Part shown: positions 1 to 7,124 of the stretch, in pieces
Layout of the letters: each line of letters opens with the position of its first letter
Numbering within the stretch: position 1 is the first letter of the stretch
From: Lachnoclostridium sp. UBA7097
GTDB lineage: Bacteria; Bacillota; Clostridia; Lachnospirales; Lachnospiraceae
DNA length: 18,895 nt
NCBI GenBank assembly: GCA_002499945.1
Contig: DKYP01000072.1
Coordinates: forward strand, 1-18,895
Reading direction: 5' to 3'
The notes under the pieces: model-generated
What the model saw: the letters and a program-made list of their open reading frames with translations, nothing else
Databases searched by the model: none
What the model was told of the DNA's origin: nothing
Made by a program: the position numbers and the translations under genes

Positions 1-154
1 GCTGGCAATTCCAAAGTGTCCCTTGACAAACCATGAACAGCCCGCTTGCGCTTGGACGTCGCACGCAATGGCGCATAAAGCCCTGAAATACAGGGCTTAA
101 ACGCCAGCGGCTCCGTACAGCTTGTTCATTGGAAGCACATTCGGAATTTGCCAG
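1..154. repeat. Imperfect long palindrome (possible MITE-like or structured intergenic element)
   Basis: The two ends are imperfect inverted copies. CTGGCAATTCC near position 2 pairs with GGAATTTGCCAG at 143-154, and CCATGAACAG (31-40) pairs imperfectly with CTTGTTCATTGG (121-132). The centre folds as a clean hairpin: GGCG (70-73) with CGCC (102-105), and AAGCCCTG (78-85) with CAGGGCTT (91-98) around loop AAATA. The segment is clearly richer in G and C than the DNA after it. Such a fold fits a non-autonomous miniature element or a dispersed intergenic repeat, but no target duplication can be checked because the left end lies at the window edge. No coding capacity was seen. Confidence 0.45.
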
Positions 155-268
155 TTAATTTACTCTTTGTATGATTCCAACAAATAAATAATAGCATTCT
201 ATAAATACAACAAAATAAAAAATACAGAGACCTTTATTTAAAAATGGGGAAACTCAAGAAATAAATGG
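155..268. other. AT-rich non-coding stretch
   Basis: Between the palindrome at the left edge and the promoter at 269 I see only AT-rich sequence with A and T runs. There is no open reading frame with a ribosome binding site, no clear hairpin and no repeat. Confidence 0.5.
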
Positions 269-297
269 TTGCCTGTTTTAAGTATTTGCTATATAAT
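269..297 (+). promoter_or_regulatory. Consensus-like sigma-A promoter with no gene downstream
   Basis: TTGCCT (269-274) is followed by a 17-bp spacer and a perfect TATAAT (292-297). Initiation would fall near 302-306, at the start of the folded segment 301-400. No plus-strand coding sequence follows until 2509, so the promoter probably drives a non-coding transcript or is fortuitous in AT-rich DNA. Confidence 0.5.
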
Positions 298-300
298 ATG

Positions 301-400
301 AAAAGATACCAGTTCTGGGAGGAGTATGGCTTTAGCTGTATTGCCGGTGTCCGGTCTCAAACTGTCTTATCCCGTGAACACACGGCAGCTGGTGTCTTTT
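301..400 (+). ncRNA. Candidate small structured RNA of unknown class
   Basis: The segment begins just after the -10 box of the promoter at 269-297. It is closed by a 12-bp stem: AAAAGATACCAG (301-312) pairs with CTGGTGTCTTTT (389-400), with one G-U pair. Inside are the hairpin CCGTG-AACA-CACGG (372-385) and a GGGA/TCCC pairing possibility. The interior is GC-richer than its surroundings. The stem ends in four T residues, but there is no classical terminator T-run, so the 3' end is uncertain and the RNA could extend toward the repeated CCGGTCTTTTCCGG near 423-436. I do not recognise 6S, SRP, RNase P, tmRNA, T-box or a known riboswitch class. It lies downstream of, and antisense in orientation to, the ATPase/nuclease genes. 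Confidence 0.35.
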
Positions 401-448
401 GGTAGTTTTAATTATTGCGTTTCCGGTCTTTTCCGGTAAGAGAAACAG

Positions 449-1030
449 TTAAAATATTCCTTTAGCTTTATTTATTAAATTACATTTTGATGCATATTTC
501 TCCATAAATTCTTTTTTACTGATAGTAAATATATCTTTATACAAAATCCCTTTATACTTCTCTAAATTAAATAGAATTTCTGTATCCATGTCAATTTGTG
601 CATAATTTCTTAGTTTATTTTTTATCTTTTCAAAATCCTCACTTTTATTTTCTTTTTGCTCCACACAGATAGCATCATCATTATACACAACAATCAAAGC
701 CGAATGTTCTTTCAGATATTCAATTGAATATTTTTCTTTCAGGAAAAATTGTGCTATATAAATACTGTCAAATGCCTTTGGAGGCAAAGAAGTTTTAGGA
801 AATTGCGATTTTCTTGCATTTTTAAATTCAATAAACAAAAAACTGCCATTATCTGAAATAGCAAATGCATCTACAGAACATAAACTTTTCTTATTTCTAT
901 AATCCCTGCAAATATCTTCAGTGAATTTATCAAAATCATATACCTTTATATCACTTTCTATAAACTTTTTTCCACCATCGCTTTGTGATACTGCTTCTAT
1001 AGTGCTTTCATAGTTCTCATAGTTCCACAT
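449..1030 (-). CDS. PD-(D/E)XK nuclease-like protein, partner of the adjacent AAA ATPase
   Basis: This is a 193-residue soluble protein with no assigned family that I can name. The central part fits the PD-(D/E)XK nuclease core. A helix carries E38 (residues about 33-45), a strand has SVDAF with D54, a second strand has FIEFK with E68 and K70, a helix covers about 84-100, and a strand reads SALIVVY (110-116). D54, E68 and K70 are the expected metal-binding and catalytic positions, so DNA or RNA cleavage is inferred, not shown. The ATG is preceded by a good GGAG six bases upstream. That site lies 13 bp after the stop codon of the ATPase gene, so the two are surely co-transcribed and probably translationally coupled. 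The likely job is the effector of a two-gene ATPase/nuclease module. The alternative is a non-nucleolytic member of the same fold. The gene is markedly AT-rich. Confidence 0.72.
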   Translation of the reverse strand: MWNYENYESTIEAVSQSDGGKKFIESDIKVYDFDKFTEDICRDYRNKKSLCSVDAFAISDNGSFLFIEFKNARKSQFPKTSLPPKAFDSIYIAQFFLKEKYSIEYLKEHSALIVVYNDDAICVEQKENKSEDFEKIKNKLRNYAQIDMDTEILFNLEKYKGILYKDIFTISKKEFMEKYASKCNLINKAKGIF

Positions 1031-1043
1031 GGTATCTCCAGTT

Positions 1044-2270
1044 CTACAAATATTCTAATGGTTTATATAACATTTTATATATTTTATCAGTATTATCCGT
1101 TACATCTTCTGTACAAAAGGTTCCTTTTTCATCCTCCTGCATCAAATAAAAATAACCTTTTTCTTTAATGCCATAATCAGATAATTTCACTTCAACTGCA
1201 CGCATAAAATAGGGGCTGTGTGAGTTAGCTATTACTTTTATGCCTAACTCCTTATTTAACAGAACAAGTATCTCCGCAAATTTTACCTGCCATTCCGGAT
1301 GTAAATTTGTTTCAGGTTCATCAATTAATAATATACTGTTTCTGCCCAGCGAACCATTATTTAATAATTTCTGGATTACAAGCAAATTCTTCATACCTGA
1401 TGCAACATTATTTATATGAAAATCTGAATTTGTATTCTCATCTTTATAAACAAGACCTTCATCTGAAAAGCTTATATTACCATGTAATATTTCCTGTAAA
1501 ATACTTTTCAGGGTTTCCTTGTTTTCTTCAGTATCTCTATAAGATTCATATACAATATCCAATCCATCATCTCTTTTTAATGCCCTGTTTAACTCGCTAT
1601 AAATAACTGTTTTTCTCTTTTCTATAAAATGGCTTGTACTAATATAAAATACTGGAACATTATATCCAGATAGTCCTTTACACGAAACAAGTTTATTTCC
1701 GCTAAACTCAGCAAATGATATATTTCCATCAATTTCTGCTTCTATTTTACATTTCTGCTTATTATTATACATATTTATATTCCCAGTAAATACATTATTA
1801 AAATATTTTGAAAAAATAAATTTTTCATAATCAGAATCACTTCTTTTAAAAACTGTTATAACTTTCTTGTACAATTCTGCTTTATTGGGAAATACATCAG
1901 ATTCCTGTACAATACCCTCTGCTCCTTTGTTTCTTATGGTTTCATCCGTTAAGATATTTGAAAATTCCTCATAACTTAAACCTCCATACTTATAATATTT
2001 TCTAAAAATTAAATTAACGAGATTTCTAACATCTATATAACTATAATAAGATTCATGTGAAAAAATATAATTTTGTAAAAGGTTAAGCAGGCTTTGTTTC
2101 CTTTCATTTAAAATTTTTTCTTTTATGCAATAATCTGAATATAACAACGCATAAATTCCCTTTAAAATGGTACTTTTTCCGCTATTATTATAACCACCAA
2201 TAACTGTTACCCCATCTGTTTCTATACATGCTTTATTTATTAAGCCAACATAATTTATAAAAATTTTCAT
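1044..2270 (-). CDS. AAA family ATPase (SMC/RecF-like, AAA_15/AAA_21 type)
   Basis: The 408-residue protein has all ABC-type ATPase motifs: Walker A GGYNNSGKST (25-34), a signature-like SGMKNL (291-296), Walker B ILLIDEPE (313-320) with catalytic E318, and a switch histidine in NSHSPY (H351). Between Walker A and the signature lies a long, mostly helical insertion (about 45-285). The C-terminus ends soon after the switch, so there is no fused TOPRIM nuclease as in OLD or GajA proteins. Such ATPases commonly sense or clamp DNA and drive a partner effector in defence systems. Here the partner is the PD-(D/E)XK-like gene 13 bp downstream. A TTGACG/TATAAT promoter precedes it, and AGGA about 14 bases before the ATG is a modest ribosome site. 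A housekeeping role cannot be excluded. Low GC compared with the genes after 2500 suggests acquisition. Confidence 0.8.
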   Translation of the reverse strand: MKIFINYVGLINKACIETDGVTVIGGYNNSGKSTILKGIYALLYSDYCIKEKILNERKQSLLNLLQNYIFSHESYYSYIDVRNLVNLIFRKYYKYGGLSYEEFSNILTDETIRNKGAEGIVQESDVFPNKAELYKKVITVFKRSDSDYEKFIFSKYFNNVFTGNINMYNNKQKCKIEAEIDGNISFAEFSGNKLVSCKGLSGYNVPVFYISTSHFIEKRKTVIYSELNRALKRDDGLDIVYESYRDTEENKETLKSILQEILHGNISFSDEGLVYKDENTNSDFHINNVASGMKNLLVIQKLLNNGSLGRNSILLIDEPETNLHPEWQVKFAEILVLLNKELGIKVIANSHSPYFMRAVEVKLSDYGIKEKGYFYLMQEDEKGTFCTEDVTDNTDKIYKMLYKPLEYL

Positions 2271-2327
2271 ATTTAAATATCCATTCCTAAAATTCTTTTA
2301 TTATAAATAAACCATAATGCTATTTTT

Positions 2328-2355
2328 ATTATAGACATAAAAAAATAAACGTCAA
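2328..2355 (-). promoter_or_regulatory. Promoter of the ATPase/nuclease pair
   Basis: Reading the minus strand, TTGACG (2355-2350) is followed by a 16-bp spacer and a perfect TATAAT (2333-2328). The predicted start is about 50 bases before the ATPase ATG. It diverges from the lacI promoter at 2428-2456. Confidence 0.6.
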
Positions 2356-2427
2356 TTAATTTTATTGTAAAACTTCGTAAAAATTAATCCAAATTCCATG
2401 CCTTTAAAAATCTGGTTCAAAAAATAT

Positions 2428-2456
2428 TTGACAGGACTGGCAACTGGTGTTACAAT
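2428..2456 (+). promoter_or_regulatory. Promoter of the lacI-exporter operon
   Basis: A perfect TTGACA (2428-2433), a 17-bp spacer and TACAAT (2451-2456) make a strong sigma-A promoter. The predicted transcription start, near 2462-2465, lies just before the palindrome at 2472-2485. Confidence 0.75.
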
Positions 2457-2471
2457 ATGCCTATAATTTTC

Positions 2472-2485
2472 CGTGTGCGCACACG
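2472..2485. promoter_or_regulatory. Probable LacI-family operator (autoregulatory)
   Basis: CGTGTGCGCACACG is a perfect 14-bp palindrome with a central CpG, the usual symmetry of LacI-family operators. It lies just downstream of the predicted transcription start and 23 bp before the regulator's ATG, where bound repressor would block initiation or early elongation. Binding by the adjacent regulator is inferred from position. Confidence 0.6.
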
Positions 2486-2508
2486 AAATTGATAAAAGGG
2501 AGGGCTTT

Positions 2509-3495
2509 ATGCCAATAACTATACGTGAAATAGCTAATTACTGTAATGTATCAGAAGGCACTGTAGACCGTGCACTTAATAACCGGGCAGGCATAAGTGC
2601 AAAGACAAAGGAGCGTATCCTTGCTGCTGCAAGGGAACTTGATTACAAGCCAAATATCCTTGCACAGTGCCTTGCCACTGGAAGCACTAAAACCATTGGT
2701 GTTGTGTGCGGCGGGCTTTCTAACCGCTTTTTTACATCTCTTATTGAAGCTATAGAAAGAAATGCCGGCCAGCATGGATATTTTATAAGCCTTGTACTCT
2801 CCCACAACTCACCTTCCAAGGAACTTGAAGGCATACATTACCTTGCCAGAAGGCAGGCAGATGGTATAATAATCTTCCCTGTGGGATATGGAAAGGCATA
2901 TGAAAGGGAACTGGAACAGTTAAATATACCAATAGTAACTTTGTATAACAGGATTTCAGCCAGTTTTACACATGTAGATACAGACTGCCGGAAAATTATG
3001 AGGGAAGCCGTCCAGAAAATTTTATCCAAGGGTTATAAGGATATTGTATATATGGATATTAAAAACTGCCCTGGTTCACCAGATGAAAACATGAATTTCT
3101 TTTCACTGGATGAAAGATGCGCAGGTTATAAAGAAGGCATGGAGCAGGCGGGGCTTAAACACCATATTTTAAACAGCTATGATGAAAGTATACTCCTGTC
3201 ACTTCCAGATGCTTCTGCACATACAGCAATATTATGCCCTTATGATGTACTTGCAATAAGGATAGTTAATTTATACCGCAAAATGGGTATACATATACCT
3301 TCCCAAATAGGCATTATGGGATTTGATAATATAGATATGCTTGAAAATATCACACCAAGGATTAATTCTGTAGACTGTAATACAGAAAAATTAGGGGAAA
3401 TTGCTTTCTCAATTCTTCTTGAAAAAATGGCTGGCAAATATACAGGCAAAGATGTAACTATAGACTATAAATTTACGGAAGGGGAGAGTTTATAA
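2509..3495 (+). CDS. LacI family transcriptional regulator
   Basis: This is a 328-residue repressor-type protein. Residues about 3-50 form the LacI helix-turn-helix (ITIREIANYCNVSEGTVDRA), followed by a hinge region (about 48-57) and a periplasmic-binding-protein-like effector domain from about 60 to the end. I place the start at ATG 2509, where AAGGGAGGG lies five bases upstream. An upstream in-frame GTG at 2473 would add 12 residues but lies inside the operator palindrome and lacks a ribosome site. The gene is first in an operon with two ABC exporter half-transporters. Its stop TAA shares one base with the next ATG (TAATG), so translation is probably coupled. The effector is likely a sugar or related small molecule, as usual in the family, but nothing in the sequence identifies it. 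Autoregulation through the leader palindrome is likely. Confidence 0.88.
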   Translation: MPITIREIANYCNVSEGTVDRALNNRAGISAKTKERILAAARELDYKPNILAQCLATGSTKTIGVVCGGLSNRFFTSLIEAIERNAGQHGYFISLVLSHNSPSKELEGIHYLARRQADGIIIFPVGYGKAYERELEQLNIPIVTLYNRISASFTHVDTDCRKIMREAVQKILSKGYKDIVYMDIKNCPGSPDENMNFFSLDERCAGYKEGMEQAGLKHHILNSYDESILLSLPDASAHTAILCPYDVLAIRIVNLYRKMGIHIPSQIGIMGFDNIDMLENITPRINSVDCNTEKLGEIAFSILLEKMAGKYTGKDVTIDYKFTEGESL

Positions 3496-5345
3496 TGGAA
3501 GTATTCAGATTTGGTTTAAGTTACTGGAAAAAATACCTTCCAGCAGCAATTTTTATCCAGTTCCTAAGTTTTATTGCACTGACATGTGATTTGCTTATCC
3601 CTATGATATCAGAAATGTTTATTGACTATATTATACGGAGCGGCACACCAGATAAAACAAATATATTTTCATTTATGTTAAGTGGCAGGTATGGGGCTGT
3701 ACATACAATGGAACTATTATTTTCACTTTCTGCGCTGCTTTTGTCATTGCTGCTTATACGGCTTGTACTTGTTTATATAAAAAACGTTAGCAACCAGAAA
3801 CTCGGGCTAGGGCTTGAAACAGACCTGCGTATGGCAACTTTCCAGAAGCTTTCAGAACTTGACAGTATGACAATTTCTGATTATAACACTGGTGAACTGC
3901 TGACCACAATTAATTCAGATACCATTATGTTTAAAGAAATGTTCTGCCGCATAGTCCCAAATATTATTGACAGTATTATGGTACTTTCTGTAAGCATTTT
4001 CCTGCTTTCAAGGATAAGCCCCTGGCTGCTTTTAATACCTGTAATGCTTGCACCTGTATTTGTTATGGCACTTATGCGTTTCCGCAGGCTTGCAAGGGAC
4101 AATTACAAAATTATAAGGGGCAATAATTCCAGGATGAACCTTACAGTGCAGGAAAACATTGAGGCTGTAAGGCTTGTACGCTCATTTACTAATGAAAAGA
4201 TAGAAAAGGAAAAGTTTGATGCAGCTAATGAAGAACTTAAAAATTCTTATATAAACCAGATTAAACTTTCTTCAAAATTTGAAGTAGTATTCAGCATTGT
4301 TAAGCAGACAGCATATATAGGGAGTATTGCTGTCAGTGCAATGCTTGTTATAAATGGCAGGATAATGGTTGGTTTTCTTGTTGCATGTACTAATTATATA
4401 CTTAAAATTATGGACCATATTACACAAATAAATAATTCACTTTTCCAGATGCAGCAGCAACTTGTTTCAGGACAGAAGATGTGCAGTTTTATGAAGAAAC
4501 CATCCCGCATTGGAAATGGTACAAAACCAGTTAAAAATACCGAAAAAACTGATATTTCACTCAGCCATGTTTATATTGAAGCAGATGGTGCTGCAATCCT
4601 TAAAGATATTAACCTTGAAATCCCTTCAGGTAAAAAAGTTGGCATTGTGGGTGGTACAGGCTGTGGTAAAAGTGTGCTTTTAGAATCACTTGTAAGAATA
4701 TATGATATAACAGGCGGCTCAATAAAACTAAATGGTACTGAAATAAACGAATATGACTTAAGTGCGCTACGTGACAGGTTTGCATATGTGTTCCAGGATG
4801 TATTCCTTTTTTCAAACACAATTGATTCAAATATTGCATATAGTGAGCCTGACATAGAACGTGAACAGATTATTTCCGCTGCAAGACATGCACAAGCACA
4901 TGGTTTTATACAGAACCTGCCAGACAGTTATGAAACAATTGTCGGTGAACGCGGGCTTGGGATTTCAGGTGGCCAGAAACAGAGGATTTCCATAGCAAGG
5001 GCACTGCTTAAGAATGCACCTGTCCTTGTGCTTGATGATTCAACAAGTGCACTTGATGTACGTACAGAGAAAAAGCTTCTTGAAGATATTAAAGAAAATT
5101 ATCCTGATAAAACAATACTTATATCCGCACACAGGCTTTCTTCTGTAGTATCATGTGATGAAATACTTTATATGCAGGATGGCATGATAACTGAACGTGG
5201 CACATTTAATGAACTTATGGCATTAAATGGCAGGTTTGCCAAAGTGTACAGGATACAGGAAGCGCAGAACAAAGAAATAATAAACTATGGAGAGGATACT
5301 TATGGCAAAGAGAAATACTTATTTCCAGGACGAAGTTATAACTAA
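3495..5345 (+). CDS. ABC exporter half-transporter, degenerate-site subunit of a heterodimer
   Basis: The 616-residue protein has an N-terminal type-1 exporter membrane domain with about six helices (roughly 15-325) and a C-terminal ATPase domain (about 352-595). Motifs are Walker A GGTGCGKS (386-393), Q-loop Q434, an intact signature SGGQ (491-494), Walker B LVLDD (511-515) and switch H546. The residue after Walker B, normally a catalytic glutamate, is Asp (D515). That marks the non-catalytic subunit in heterodimers such as TM287/TM288, LmrCD and BmrCD. GGGGAGAG lies six bases before the ATG, which overlaps the lacI stop. The C-terminal tail after about residue 597 is encoded in the region overlapping the next gene by 44 bp. 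It probably works with the next gene product as a membrane exporter of a drug, peptide or lipid. The substrate is unknown. Confidence 0.88.
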   Translation: MEVFRFGLSYWKKYLPAAIFIQFLSFIALTCDLLIPMISEMFIDYIIRSGTPDKTNIFSFMLSGRYGAVHTMELLFSLSALLLSLLLIRLVLVYIKNVSNQKLGLGLETDLRMATFQKLSELDSMTISDYNTGELLTTINSDTIMFKEMFCRIVPNIIDSIMVLSVSIFLLSRISPWLLLIPVMLAPVFVMALMRFRRLARDNYKIIRGNNSRMNLTVQENIEAVRLVRSFTNEKIEKEKFDAANEELKNSYINQIKLSSKFEVVFSIVKQTAYIGSIAVSAMLVINGRIMVGFLVACTNYILKIMDHITQINNSLFQMQQQLVSGQKMCSFMKKPSRIGNGTKPVKNTEKTDISLSHVYIEADGAAILKDINLEIPSGKKVGIVGGTGCGKSVLLESLVRIYDITGGSIKLNGTEINEYDLSALRDRFAYVFQDVFLFSNTIDSNIAYSEPDIEREQIISAARHAQAHGFIQNLPDSYETIVGERGLGISGGQKQRISIARALLKNAPVLVLDDSTSALDVRTEKKLLEDIKENYPDKTILISAHRLSSVVSCDEILYMQDGMITERGTFNELMALNGRFAKVYRIQEAQNKEIINYGEDTYGKEKYLFPGRSYN

Positions 5346-7065
5346 AAAAGCTGGCATAAAACAGTTTGGCAAGATTCTGCGCTATGTACTGCCTTATAAA
5401 AAGACTGTTACACTTGTAGTGGCATTAATGCTTATATCTTCATTTGTATCAATGCTTTCCCCGCTTCTCCTGAAAAAAATTATTAATGAAGTGGTTGTTA
5501 ATGAAGATTACCGTGAACTTGCTTTTATAATAGCGGGAATGGCAGTCCTTGCGGTTATAGAGATTGGCACAACTTTTATCCACCAGCGCCAGACAGGTAT
5601 AATGGGACATAAAGTGATTGCCAGTATACGGCAGGATATTTTTTATAAATTACAGGAACTTCCATTTGATTATTTTGATTCAAAGCCTGATGGCAAAATT
5701 GTAATACGTGTTACAGATTATATAAATGACCTTGCAAATTTTTTTACAAACTATCTTGTAATGCTTCTTGTATATATTGTTAAAATTATAATTGTAACAT
5801 TTTTTATGCTTTCAATAAGCCCTGCACTTACAGGAATTGTATTTGCAGCAGTAGTACCAATGATGGTATGTGTATTTGCACTCCGCTATTCAATAAGAAA
5901 GATTTTCCCAACACACAGGGCGAAAATTTCAAACCGCTCAGCATTCCTTATTGAATCAATTATGGGAGAAAAAATTATTAAAAGTTATAACAGGGAAGAA
6001 CTTAATACAGAAATCTACAAAGACTTACATTCCCAGAGCCTTAAAGTATGGCTAAGCATTGTACACCGCAATGAATTAAACACACCAATTGTAGAAATTT
6101 TCTGGAACCTTGGCATTATCTGCCTTTACGGGCTTTCACTTTCAATGGTATTAAACGGAAATTCCTCAGTTGATGCAGGAACAGTTGTTGTATTTACAAG
6201 TTATATGAGCCTTTTTTCAGGGCCTCTTACACAGATTGCATTTATAATACAGCAGCTTGCACAGGTGGGTTCCAACCTTGAACAAGTGTTTGATACCATT
6301 GATTATCCCGCAGGCATTGAAAACGCTTCTGGCGCTGTTTCTATTAAAAATATACAGGGAAAAGTTGACTTTAACCATGTAACATTTTCATATGATGAAG
6401 ATGAACCTGTATTAAAAGACTTTGACCTGCATGTAACGCCAGGAAGTGTAGTAGCTCTTGTTGGCCCTACCGGCGCCGGGAAAACCACTGTAATAAACCT
6501 GCTTACACGCTTTTATGATGTAGATGAAGGAAGTGTAACAATAGACGGGATGGATGTAAGAAATATAAGCCTCCATTCACTCCGTAAAGAAGTTGGTGTG
6601 CTTATGCAGGACCCGTTTTTATTTAAAGGGACAATACTTGAAAATATACGTTACGGGCGTCCTGGTGCTACAGATGAAGAATGTATGGAAGCTGCACGTA
6701 TTATACATGCTGAAGAACGTATATTACAATTTAGTGACGGGTATAACCATAAACTTGAAGAACGTGGCCAGGGGCTTTCGGCAGGTGAAAAACAGCTTAT
6801 AAGTTTTGCAAGGATTATACTTAAAAATCCTTCTATTATAATTCTTGACGAAGCTACAAGTTCTATAGATACAGAAACAGAACAGCTTATAAAACAGGCA
6901 CTTGACGTAATATTAAAAGGTAAAACAGCATTTATGGTAGCACACAGGCTTTCAACAATACGTAATGCAGATAAAATACTGTATATTGCAGACCAGGGAA
7001 TAGCAGAGGAAGGGACACATGAGGAACTTATGGCATTAAAAGGGCTTTACTACCAGCTTAATTAA
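5302..7065 (+). CDS. ABC exporter half-transporter, catalytic-site subunit of a heterodimer
   Basis: This is a 587-residue exporter with a membrane domain (about 25-325) and an ATPase domain (about 352-587). Motifs are Walker A GPTGAGKT (388-395), Q436, Walker B IIILDE (512-517) with catalytic E517, and switch H548. The signature is LSAGE (492-496) instead of LSGGQ. The aberrant signature would face the Asp-bearing Walker B of the preceding gene product, exactly the pattern of one dead and one active site in heterodimeric exporters. I choose ATG 5302 because GGAGAGG lies six bases upstream. An in-frame ATG at 5287 adds five residues but lacks a site. The gene overlaps its partner by 44 bp, supporting coupled, equimolar synthesis. 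A hairpin terminator follows nine bases after the stop. Confidence 0.9.
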   Translation: MAKRNTYFQDEVITKKAGIKQFGKILRYVLPYKKTVTLVVALMLISSFVSMLSPLLLKKIINEVVVNEDYRELAFIIAGMAVLAVIEIGTTFIHQRQTGIMGHKVIASIRQDIFYKLQELPFDYFDSKPDGKIVIRVTDYINDLANFFTNYLVMLLVYIVKIIIVTFFMLSISPALTGIVFAAVVPMMVCVFALRYSIRKIFPTHRAKISNRSAFLIESIMGEKIIKSYNREELNTEIYKDLHSQSLKVWLSIVHRNELNTPIVEIFWNLGIICLYGLSLSMVLNGNSSVDAGTVVVFTSYMSLFSGPLTQIAFIIQQLAQVGSNLEQVFDTIDYPAGIENASGAVSIKNIQGKVDFNHVTFSYDEDEPVLKDFDLHVTPGSVVALVGPTGAGKTTVINLLTRFYDVDEGSVTIDGMDVRNISLHSLRKEVGVLMQDPFLFKGTILENIRYGRPGATDEECMEAARIIHAEERILQFSDGYNHKLEERGQGLSAGEKQLISFARIILKNPSIIILDEATSSIDTETEQLIKQALDVILKGKTAFMVAHRLSTIRNADKILYIADQGIAEEGTHEELMALKGLYYQLN

Positions 7066-7073
7066 AAAACATT

Positions 7074-7103
7074 CCCACAGAACCATAATCTGTGGGGATT
7101 TTA
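7074..7103. terminator. Rho-independent terminator, probably bidirectional
   Basis: CCCACAGA (7074-7081) pairs with TCTGTGGG (7089-7096) around a 7-base loop. GATTTTATTATT follows on the plus strand and a run of six T on the minus strand. It closes the exporter operon and can also end the convergent NSS gene, whose stop is at 7125. Confidence 0.8.
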
Positions 7104-7124
7104 TTATTAATACATTATTCTTTT

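Noticed and set aside
301..400. Known RNA class (6S, SRP, T-box, riboswitch)
   Set aside because: None of the conserved sequence blocks I know for these classes is present, and no plus-strand gene follows closely, which argues against a cis riboswitch or T-box.
1307..1606. Open frame of 99 codons on the plus strand
   Set aside because: It is antisense to the Walker B and signature region of the ATPase and has no ribosome site. It is a shadow of the real gene.
1044..2270. OLD/GajA-type nuclease fused to the ATPase
   Set aside because: The protein ends about 57 residues after the switch histidine, too short for a TOPRIM domain, and no acidic TOPRIM motifs are visible.
2473..2508. GTG at 2473 as the start of the LacI-family gene
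   Set aside because: It lies inside the operator palindrome and has no ribosome binding site. ATG 2509 has AAGGGAGGG at ideal spacing and begins the standard LacI N-terminus.
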